Assembly: GCA_944391355.1 (NCBI GenBank)
Contig: CALXTG010000193.1
Span: forward strand, 1 to 9,463
Direction: 5' to 3'
DNA from: an uncultured Alphaproteobacteria bacterium
GTDB lineage: Bacteria; Pseudomonadota; Alphaproteobacteria; RF32; CAG-239
Length of the DNA stretch: 9,463 nt
Shown here: positions 1-5,654 of the stretch, in pieces
Layout of the letters: each line of letters opens with the position of its first letter
How positions within the stretch are numbered: the stretch's first letter is position 1
Position numbers and translations under genes: made by a program
The notes under the pieces: model-generated
The model's input: only the letters and a program-made list of their open reading frames with translations
Told to the model about the DNA's origin: nothing
Databases searched by the model: none

Positions 1-83
1 GTCGCTCCGCATGCGTCGCTTTTTCGAGGTAGTCAAGACGTTGCAGTCAGAGATGACAAGCCGTGGTCGCTTTTACTTAGTCG
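1..83 (-). repeat. Repeat-like non-coding DNA abutting a tRNA 5' end
   Basis: This stretch directly follows, on the minus strand, the tRNA-like 5' end at 84-104, but it does not continue a tRNA. It is more GC-rich than the DNA on its right. It contains the 9-mer GTCGCTTTT twice in the same orientation (15-23 and 66-74), a further GTCGC at 1-5, and the 8-bp palindrome CGCATGCG at 8-15. This texture resembles short dispersed repeats of bacterial genomes that insert in or beside tRNA genes. No second copy lies in this window, so the repeat status is inferred. Its left boundary is outside the window. Confidence 0.35.
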
Positions 84-104
84 TCCCAACTGAGCTACAA
101 CCCC
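84..104 (-). pseudogene. tRNA 5' fragment (tRNA-Ala-like), truncated in the D-loop
   Basis: Read on the minus strand from 104 to 84, the sequence has the layout of a tRNA 5' end. It has a 7-nt acceptor strand GGGGTTG, then TA at positions 8-9, the D-stem strand GCTC and a D-loop AGTTGGGA. The next bases should be GAGC to close the D-stem but are CGAC. No anticodon arm, T-arm or acceptor complement CAACCCC follows in the 83 bases that remain. It best resembles the start of a bacterial tRNA-Ala. It is either a remnant left by recombination or insertion, or a tRNA whose 3' part lies beyond the left edge after an insertion of at least 83 bp. Confidence 0.6.
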
Positions 105-309
105 ATAATAATCTATCTTTAAGTCGAGCGCTTATTCAAGCACCCCAAGAACAAGGGGGAATATAAACAAAGAAATTTTTATTGTCAAATACTTTTATCA
201 GCAAAATGTCGAAAAGTTTTACCAAACGGGCAGATAAATAAATGCTTGACAAAAATACCGCAAGCTTTAATAACAATGCCATAAATTTATTATTATAAAA
301 AAACAGATT
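105..309. other. AT-rich intergenic region
   Basis: This gap lies between the tRNA fragment and the kinase-like gene. It contains a CCCC/GGGG inverted repeat around 153-171 with an 8-nt loop, too weak to call a terminator. A sigma-70-like promoter occurs in its right half. No ribosome binding site precedes the ATG at 310; the last 30 bases are almost purely A and T. I see no small gene here. Confidence 0.6.
246..273 (+). promoter_or_regulatory. Predicted sigma-70 promoter for the adenylate-kinase-like gene
   Basis: A perfect -35 hexamer TTGACA (246-251) is followed after 16 bp by TAATAA (268-273), which matches the -10 consensus moderately. Transcription would start near 280 and give a leader of about 30 nt. 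A second AT-rich -10-like element, TATTAT, at 290-295 lacks a good -35 and could give a nearly leaderless transcript. Confidence 0.5.
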
Positions 310-975
310 ATGGAAAAAGTTATTATTATTTTAACCGGTGCACCCGGTTCAGGAAAAGGTTATCTCGGCGAATGTCTGATTAAAACCTTACTGGAAAGCG
401 GAAAAATAAGCGCCAATGAAATGGTCATTATTTCGACCGGAGATTTAATCCGACGGGAGATTAAGAGCGAAAGCGCTTTGGGATACAAAATTAAAAGCAT
501 TATGGAAGCAGGTGAGTTTGTTTCAGACGAAATTATCGCTTCGCTTTTAAAAGAAAATTTGTTGAATAATCCGGCTCGGATTACGATTCTTGACGGTTAT
601 CCGCGCACGGAAGGCCAAGTCAGCGACCTGGCCAGAATTATCGGCAATCGTCCGGTTTACATCATTCATCGCGACACACCGAGCGAGCTCATCCTGAAAA
701 GGATTCAAAATCGCCGTATTTGTGAAAAATGCGGCAAAGTTCAGACGGCTGACCATGCCGATTGCGTTTCCTGCCGCGGCAAACTGGTTATGCGCAAAGA
801 TGACGCCGCAATTGAAAAACGTCTTGAACTTTACGCTAAAGAAACGGTTCCGGCACTTGAACTGCTGCGTATGGCGTATCCTTACCGCTGTTGCGTCGTC
901 AACGGGCAAGAAGATGCCGAAGTCAGTGTCCGCTATTTGATTTCCGAACCTTTGGCAGAATTGTTCGAAAAGTAA
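310..975 (+). CDS. Adenylate kinase family protein with zinc-type LID, divergent
   Basis: This 221-residue protein is a nucleoside monophosphate kinase of the adenylate kinase family, which interconverts ATP plus AMP with two ADP in the cytoplasm. Seen in the sequence: P-loop GAPGSGKG at residues 10-17, AMP-site motif STGDLIR (42-48), DGYPR (95-99, the DGFPR motif) and arginines R136, R162 and R171. Its LID carries two CxxC pairs (C138/C141 and C152/C155), as in zinc-binding adenylate kinases. Oddities: the residue after the P-loop is Tyr18 where the family nearly always has Thr. The LID spacing between cysteine pairs is 10 residues, shorter than the 16 or so I recall for classical zinc-LID enzymes. 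The usual RxDD motif is present as RKDD. It stands alone, not in a ribosomal-protein operon, so it may be a paralogue rather than the housekeeping adk. The ATG has no Shine-Dalgarno sequence, but the motif starts right after it, which supports this start. Confidence 0.85.
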   Translation: MEKVIIILTGAPGSGKGYLGECLIKTLLESGKISANEMVIISTGDLIRREIKSESALGYKIKSIMEAGEFVSDEIIASLLKENLLNNPARITILDGYPRTEGQVSDLARIIGNRPVYIIHRDTPSELILKRIQNRRICEKCGKVQTADHADCVSCRGKLVMRKDDAAIEKRLELYAKETVPALELLRMAYPYRCCVVNGQEDAEVSVRYLISEPLAELFEK

Positions 976-976
976 A

Positions 977-1006
977 AAAAGACCTCTTCAATTGAAGAGG
1001 TCTTTT
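977..1006. terminator. Bidirectional intrinsic terminator, perfect 30-bp palindrome
   Basis: Two 15-bp arms (977-991 and 992-1006) are exactly complementary, with a GACCTCTTC core and A/T tracts at both ends. RNA from either strand forms a hairpin followed by a U-rich tail. It sits between the stop codons of two converging genes (975 on plus, 1011 on minus), only 35 bp apart, and can end both transcripts. Confidence 0.9.
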
Positions 1007-1010
1007 CTTT

Positions 1011-3683
1011 TTAGCGGCTGTTTTTCAGTTTTTTTCGAACAAAGAACTTTTCGGTTTCGACCGCCAGCATAACAATTACGCCGCTGAGAACGGCAACGCC
1101 CCAGTATTGCAGCGGCATCGGTTCGGTATTAAACATCAACTTAAACCACGGCGTATAGGTAAAGATAATCTGCAAAACAACCATTCCGACAGCTCCCCAG
1201 AACATCGGCCGGTTGCCGCGGATCCCGGTGGTCAGCACCGATTTGTCCCAAGAGCGGCAGGACAGCATCAGGAAAATGCCGCACATGACAATCAGATTCA
1301 CGACCAAAGTGCGTCCCAGCAGAACGCTGCCGCCGTCACGAATTACCAGCTCAAAACCGGCAAAGCTCAAAGCCGTCATCAACAGCATGACCATAACCAT
1401 ACGCCGCAGAATCGGCGCGGTCACGATTTTTTGTTCCGGACGACGCGGTTTGCGCTGCATAATTCCGGCCTCGCGGGGTTCAAACGAGAACATGATGCCG
1501 AGCAAAATGGTCGTAACCATGTTAATCCACAAAATCTGCACCGGCGAAATCGGAATCGTCAGATTGAAGAAAATCGCCAACATAACGATCAAGGCTTCGG
1601 CAAAGCTGGTCGGCAGCGTCCAGAGAATAAATTTTATCAGGTTGTCAAAGACGCAGCGCCCTTCTTCAACCGCCGACTCAATCGTGGCGAAATTATCATC
1701 CAGCAGAACAATCGCAGCGGCGTCTTTGGCGACATCGGTGCCGTTCTGCCCCATGGCAATGCCGATGTTGGCCTGTTTTAACGCCGGCGCGTCGTTAACG
1801 CCGTCACCGGTCATGGCGACGATATTATTGCGCGCCTGCAAAGCTTTTACCAGACGCAGTTTATCTTCAGGGGTCACCCGGGCAAAGACATCGACGCTTT
1901 CGGCAATATTTTCGAGCTGCTTATCCGAGGTTTTGGCAATTTCCGCACCGTTCATTACCCGCGGTTCGCTTTGGCTGCCGCGGCCATGCAAGTCCATTTT
2001 GGCGGCAATCGCCTTAGCGGTAACGACATGGTCGCCGGTAATCATTTTAATATTAATTCCGGCGCTGTGGCAGGAAGCAATGGCTTTTATCGCTTCGGGA
2101 CGCGGCGGGTCAATCATTGCCTGGAGACCGAGGAAGGTCATTTTTGACTGAACATCGCGATGAGTCAGTTTGTCTTTGTCAAAGTCACGTTTTTGGGCGA
2201 ACCCCAAAACCCGCAGGCCGCGCGCCGCCAGTTCTTCCATTTTGGCAAGAACCGCCTGCTTGTCTACGGCAGTATAATTGCCGTCGGCATCAAGCATTTG
2301 CGAACAATAGGGCAGAATCGCCTCGGCCGCCCCTTTGACATAGATTGTTTTGTCATTTCTCAGACTGGCCATATATTGATAATCGGATTCAAAAGGTATT
2401 TCGTCGACACTCGGAAATTCCCGCCGCAGGGTTTCGACCGGCAGGCCTTTCTTTTCCGCCGCCACCAACAAGGCAATCTCGGTCGGATCGCCTTCGTGAC
2501 AACAGACGTCCTCAATCTGACGGATATGGGCTTCGTTGCACAAGACCCCGGTTTTCAAAACTTCCATCAATGCCGCATTAGGAACGTCGGGTGTTATTTC
2601 GCCGTTGAAGTCATAACCGTTTCCGGAAACGGAAAATTCCGCGCCCCCGGCAACGATGGTCTGTACCGTCATTTTATTTTCGGTCAGCGTGCCGGTTTTA
2701 TCCGAACAGATAATCGAGGTGCTGCCGAGCGTTTCCACGGCCGGAAGTTTGCGGACAATCGCCTTGCGTTTGGACATTCGGCTGACGCCGATTGCCAGAA
2801 TAATCGTCACCGCGGCGGGCAGGCCCTCGGGAATCGCCGCGACTGCCATGGCGACGGCCGACATAAAGGTTTCGGTGAAAGGCAGGCCTTTGTACATTCC
2901 GACCCCGAAAGACAGAACGGAAAAGAACACAATCAGCCACAGCAGTTTGCCGCTGAATTCTTCGATTTTTTCGGTCAACGGGGTTTTGAGATCTTTGGCA
3001 TCGGCAATCATGCGCGAGATTTTGCCGATTTCGGTATGGTTTCCGGTTTCAACCACCACCGCCTTAGCCTGACCAAAAGTGGCAAGCGTTGAAGCATAAA
3101 CCATATTGGCGCGTTCGGCCAAAACCGTTTCGGCCGGCAATTCGCGCTCATCTTTTTCTACCGGGACGGATTCACCGGTCAGGGCAGATTCATCGACTTT
3201 TAAGTCATGAACCTGAATCAGACGCATATCCGCCGGAACTTTTTCGCCGCTGCGCAAAATGACAATATCGCCGGGTACCAACGCCGTCGAATCGATGACC
3301 TCAACATTGCAATCGCGGATAACATGAGCGGAAATAGTGATTGTTTTGGTCAGATTATCAAGCGCTTTTAAGGCTTTATCCTCTTGGACAAACCCCATCA
3401 GGGCATTGACGATAACCACGCCGTAGATAACCGCGGCGTCGACATATTCGCCGAGATAAAGCGCCATTGTCGCCGAAAAAAGCAAGACATAGATCAGCGG
3501 CTGATGAATTTGCAACAAAAAGCGAATCCAGGCGCTCCGCCCTTTGGCGGCGGTAATGCTGTTGGGTCCCCATATTTCAAGATTTTCAGCGACCTGTTTG
3601 CTGCTTAATCCCTGTTTGGCGTTGCTATGCAACGCGTCCAATGTTTCCTTAACGGATAAATTATACCAATTTTTGTTTTCCAT
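1011..3683 (-). CDS. Cation-transporting P-type ATPase, CtpF-like (P2 type, possibly Ca2+)
   Basis: This 890-residue inner-membrane pump uses ATP hydrolysis to move a cation. All P-type landmarks are visible: N-terminal cation-ATPase domain (about 1-75), actuator-domain TGES (169-172), M4 motif PEGLP (285-289), phosphorylation site DKTGT with Asp328, nucleotide-domain KGA (450-452), TGD (549-551) and hinge GDGVND (626-631). About ten membrane segments are expected, with six after residue 680. Order and length are complete for the family. The N-terminus and the M5-M6 region (LWTLPTSFAEAL, WINMVTT) match the subgroup annotated as CtpF-like, related to SERCA and PMR1. In M6 the SERCA calcium-ligand Asp is replaced by Thr725, while Asn721 and Thr724 are kept, so the ion specificity is uncertain. 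Heavy-metal domains are absent. A weak GGGAAAG lies just upstream of the ATG. It is divergent from the MFS gene at 3810 and appears monocistronic. Confidence 0.93.
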   Translation of the reverse strand: MENKNWYNLSVKETLDALHSNAKQGLSSKQVAENLEIWGPNSITAAKGRSAWIRFLLQIHQPLIYVLLFSATMALYLGEYVDAAVIYGVVIVNALMGFVQEDKALKALDNLTKTITISAHVIRDCNVEVIDSTALVPGDIVILRSGEKVPADMRLIQVHDLKVDESALTGESVPVEKDERELPAETVLAERANMVYASTLATFGQAKAVVVETGNHTEIGKISRMIADAKDLKTPLTEKIEEFSGKLLWLIVFFSVLSFGVGMYKGLPFTETFMSAVAMAVAAIPEGLPAAVTIILAIGVSRMSKRKAIVRKLPAVETLGSTSIICSDKTGTLTENKMTVQTIVAGGAEFSVSGNGYDFNGEITPDVPNAALMEVLKTGVLCNEAHIRQIEDVCCHEGDPTEIALLVAAEKKGLPVETLRREFPSVDEIPFESDYQYMASLRNDKTIYVKGAAEAILPYCSQMLDADGNYTAVDKQAVLAKMEELAARGLRVLGFAQKRDFDKDKLTHRDVQSKMTFLGLQAMIDPPRPEAIKAIASCHSAGINIKMITGDHVVTAKAIAAKMDLHGRGSQSEPRVMNGAEIAKTSDKQLENIAESVDVFARVTPEDKLRLVKALQARNNIVAMTGDGVNDAPALKQANIGIAMGQNGTDVAKDAAAIVLLDDNFATIESAVEEGRCVFDNLIKFILWTLPTSFAEALIVMLAIFFNLTIPISPVQILWINMVTTILLGIMFSFEPREAGIMQRKPRRPEQKIVTAPILRRMVMVMLLMTALSFAGFELVIRDGGSVLLGRTLVVNLIVMCGIFLMLSCRSWDKSVLTTGIRGNRPMFWGAVGMVVLQIIFTYTPWFKLMFNTEPMPLQYWGVAVLSGVIVMLAVETEKFFVRKKLKNSR

Positions 3684-3809
3684 TATACTTTCCCGAGAAA
3701 TTTCCGATCTGTGAGTTTTATATGCGATAAACTCTAATATTTTACTAATGGCCTTTAGAAAATCTTAATTATCTTAAGGATAGCTTAAGAACGGAAAAGG
3801 AAAAAATTT
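3684..3809. promoter_or_regulatory. Divergent regulatory region between ATPase and MFS genes
   Basis: Both flanking genes must be driven from this 126-bp AT-rich gap. I find no strong consensus promoter in either direction; the candidates are TATAAA-like on the minus strand near 3718-3723 and TTTACT/CTTAAT (3741-3746/3764-3769) on the plus strand. An imperfect inverted repeat GAGTTT-N10-AAACTC lies at 3713-3734. An AAAAGGAA tract at 3795-3802 can serve as ribosome binding site for the MFS gene. Confidence 0.45.
3763..3790. repeat. CTTAAG inverted repeat with an extra half-site (possible operator)
   Basis: TCTTAAG (3772-3778) and CTTAAGA (3784-3790) form a perfect 7-bp-arm inverted repeat around a 5-bp spacer. 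A further TCTTAA half-site lies at 3763-3768, nine bases before the first arm. The element ends 19 bp before the MFS start codon. It could be a repressor site or a weak leader hairpin; no regulator gene is adjacent. Confidence 0.4.
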
Positions 3810-4958
3810 ATGGGAAAATTTTCGGTTAAGTTTCTGCTTTTAATCATTCTTTATCTCGGATTTATCAGTCTCGGACTGCCGGATAAGGGGCTTGACGTTG
3901 CCTGGCCGTTCATGAGGCGCGCTTTCGGACAGCCGTTGGAAAATGCCGGAATCCTCGTTTCGCTGACGGCAATCCTGACCGCTTTCTCAGGTTTTGTCAG
4001 CGGCTGGTTTATGCGCCGCTGCAAAATTGTTACGATCTTAAGCGCGAGCTGTTTTTTAACTGCGGCCGGCCTTTACGGCTACGCGTTCAGCCCAACCTGG
4101 GCCGGGGTTATTCTGGCCACCGTTCCGCTCGGTCTCGGCGCCGGCGCTATTGACGCATCACTCAATAACTATGTGGCGGAAAACTATTCGTCACGCCATA
4201 TGAACTGGCTGCATGCCTGCTGGGGAATCGGCGCGGCCGGCGGTTCGGCGTTGATGGCAGCGGTAATTGCCCTGGGCTGGAAATGGAACTGCGGATATAT
4301 TATTATTGCCTCTTTGCAGGTTTTTCTGCTGGCGTTGTTTATTCTCAGCCGCAACCTGTGGAATACGGCCGTAAGCGAAACGGCCGCCGATATTCCCGAA
4401 ACCAAGCTTTCGGCAAAATTTTATCTTTTTTGCAGCGCTTTTGTTTTCTTTATCTATTCGGCGGTCGAAACCAGTATCGGGCTTTGGTTTTACAGCATGA
4501 TGGTTGAAAAATACCGGTTCGGCGCAGCCCGCGCCGGCAGTCTGATTGTGGTTTACTGGTCGCTGCTGACCTTTGGGCGTCTGGTGATCGGCAGCTTTGC
4601 AAACCGAATCGGCAACCGGCGGATCATTTCTCTGGGATTGCTCGGCACGCTGGGCGGCCTGGGGCTGCTGTTCAGCCCGAATTACGGCATGATCCTCTGC
4701 GGGCTGGCGATTATCGGCTTCAGCATGGCAGGCATTTACCCGTCCATGATGCATGAAACGCCGCGGCGGTTCGGACAGGCAGCCGGACGCTTTATGACCG
4801 GTTTTCAGGCCGGTGCCGCATCGCTCGGCGTCGCCCTGCTTACACCGTTGGTCGGGATTTTTATCAGCCATACTTCGTTTGCGTATCTGCTGCCGCTGCT
4901 GGCAGTTCTGACAATTTTGATGCTGGCAGCGGTTTATCTATTGGACAGGCACACCTGA
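3810..4958 (+). CDS. MFS transporter, fucose-permease-like (COG0738-type)
   Basis: This 382-residue integral membrane protein of the major facilitator superfamily has about twelve hydrophobic segments in two halves of six, split by a polar stretch near 186-202. The N-terminus ISLGLPDKGL (20-29), the GLGAGAIDASLNNYVA stretch (108-123) and MNWLHACWG (131-139) are typical of the FucP-like branch, whose members move sugars or other small solutes by proton symport. Arg-rich loop residues MRRC (68-71) and NRIGNRR (265-271) take the place of motif A in each half. Substrate cannot be read from the sequence. A purine-rich AAAAGGAA stands 7 bp before the ATG. It heads a plus-strand cluster; the next gene starts 61 bp later behind a promoter of its own. 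Length is slightly short but normal for this branch. Confidence 0.85.
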   Translation: MGKFSVKFLLLIILYLGFISLGLPDKGLDVAWPFMRRAFGQPLENAGILVSLTAILTAFSGFVSGWFMRRCKIVTILSASCFLTAAGLYGYAFSPTWAGVILATVPLGLGAGAIDASLNNYVAENYSSRHMNWLHACWGIGAAGGSALMAAVIALGWKWNCGYIIIASLQVFLLALFILSRNLWNTAVSETAADIPETKLSAKFYLFCSAFVFFIYSAVETSIGLWFYSMMVEKYRFGAARAGSLIVVYWSLLTFGRLVIGSFANRIGNRRIISLGLLGTLGGLGLLFSPNYGMILCGLAIIGFSMAGIYPSMMHETPRRFGQAAGRFMTGFQAGAASLGVALLTPLVGIFISHTSFAYLLPLLAVLTILMLAAVYLLDRHT

Positions 4959-4986
4959 TTGACTAATTGCAATTTGGGGTTATATT
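4959..4986 (+). promoter_or_regulatory. Predicted sigma-70 promoter with palindromic spacer
   Basis: TTGACT (4959-4964) and TATATT (4981-4986) are separated by 16 bp and lie directly after the MFS stop codon, giving the nitroreductase its own transcription start near 4993. The spacer contains the perfect palindrome AATTGCAATT (4965-4974), a position where a repressor could block polymerase. Confidence 0.55.
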
Positions 4987-5007
4987 AATTAAAACTTATT
5001 ATTCAGC

Positions 5008-5015
5008 AAAGGAGA
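5008..5015 (+). promoter_or_regulatory. Strong Shine-Dalgarno sequence for the nitroreductase gene
   Basis: AAAGGAGA ends 4 bp before the ATG at 5020. It is the best ribosome binding site in the window and fixes the start codon. Confidence 0.85.
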
Positions 5016-5019
5016 TGCC

Positions 5020-5628
5020 ATGCTTAAACTTCTGGTCAGTGTTTTTTTCTCTTTGTTCTTAATCTCCCGGCCGGCAGAATCCGCCGATACGCTTCGTAAA
5101 CTTCCCGCTCCGGACACAACCGGCGGCAAACCCCTGATGCAGGCACTCAACGAGCGGCAGTCGCTTAAAGATTTCAGCAGCGCGGCTCTGCCGGACAAAG
5201 TTCTCGGGGAAATTCTCTGGGCGGCCTGGGGCGTTAACCGTTCTGACGGCAAACATACAATTCCCACCTCCATGAATAAACAGGAGCTGACGGTTTCTGT
5301 TTTGCTGGCCGACGGCACTTGGAAATATAACCCCGCCGATCACAGCCTTGAGCTGGTGACCGCCAAAGATATCCGCCCGTTGCTCAATACGCAGGAGTAT
5401 GTTAAAGACGCGCCGCTGCAGCTGGTTTATGCCGGGGAACGCAGCGACAGCAAAAATGCCCTGATGCATGCCGGTTCGGCTTATCAGAATGTCGGACTTT
5501 ATGCCGCTTCCGCCGGGCTGCATAACGTCGTCCGCGGTTATTTTGACGCTCCGGCCGTTGCCGAAGCCCTGAATCTGCCGGCGGCGCAGGAAGTTTTGAT
5601 TTCTCAGGCCGTCGGTCTGCCGAAATAA
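5020..5628 (+). CDS. Exported nitroreductase-family (SagB/ThcOx-type) oxidoreductase
   Basis: This 202-residue protein has a Sec-type signal peptide (Lys3, hydrophobic 4-16, likely cleavage near Ala22). The mature part is a complete small nitroreductase-fold domain. Visible motifs: ERQSLKDF (45-52), the FMN-phosphate-binding RxS-x-R/K-x-F segment; LWAAWGVNRSDG (66-77); the TIPTS segment (80-84); QNVGLYAASAGL (156-167); and the C-terminal VGLPK (198-202), equivalent to the usual VGxPK. Known members bind FMN and oxidise or reduce small molecules as dimers; the natural substrate of secreted SagB/ThcOx-like proteins is generally unknown. The export signal implies a periplasmic flavoenzyme. It lies between two MFS genes, 26 bp upstream of the sugar porter, with which it probably shares a transcript. 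Confidence 0.87.
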   Translation: MLKLLVSVFFSLFLISRPAESADTLRKLPAPDTTGGKPLMQALNERQSLKDFSSAALPDKVLGEILWAAWGVNRSDGKHTIPTSMNKQELTVSVLLADGTWKYNPADHSLELVTAKDIRPLLNTQEYVKDAPLQLVYAGERSDSKNALMHAGSAYQNVGLYAASAGLHNVVRGYFDAPAVAEALNLPAAQEVLISQAVGLPK

Positions 5629-5654
5629 TATTTTATCTTATGAAAGCATAGATT

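Noticed and set aside
2..166. Open plus-strand frame of 54 codons entering from the left edge
   Set aside because: It has no start in the window except an internal ATG, and it runs antisense across the tRNA-like segment, reading it as VPTELQP, a usual by-product of translating tRNA DNA. It has no recognisable domain.
153..171. CCCC...GGGG hairpin upstream of the kinase-like gene as a terminator
   Set aside because: The stem is only 4-5 bp, with no T tract after it and no gene that would need it.
1107..3092. Several long plus-strand open frames opposite the P-type ATPase
   Set aside because: They are antisense to a complete, motif-rich pump gene, have low-complexity or basic compositions, lack ribosome sites and match no family I know. 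They arise from the codon bias of the real gene.
3713..3734. GAGTTT-N10-AAACTC inverted repeat near the ATPase start
   Set aside because: The 6-bp arms with a 10-bp spacer and a bulge in AT-rich DNA are weak. It is recorded within the intergenic entry but not scored as a finding.
4191..4871. 226-codon minus-strand open frame opposite the MFS gene
   Set aside because: It is a shadow of the hydrophobic plus-strand gene, with no motif and an odd composition.
5640..5651. Three-codon mini-ORF (ATG AAA GCA TAG) just before the sugar porter ATG, in the same frame
   Set aside because: It could be read as a translational regulator, but it has no ribosome site of its own and a 12-base match like this is expected by chance. 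The TAG simply excludes an upstream start for the porter.
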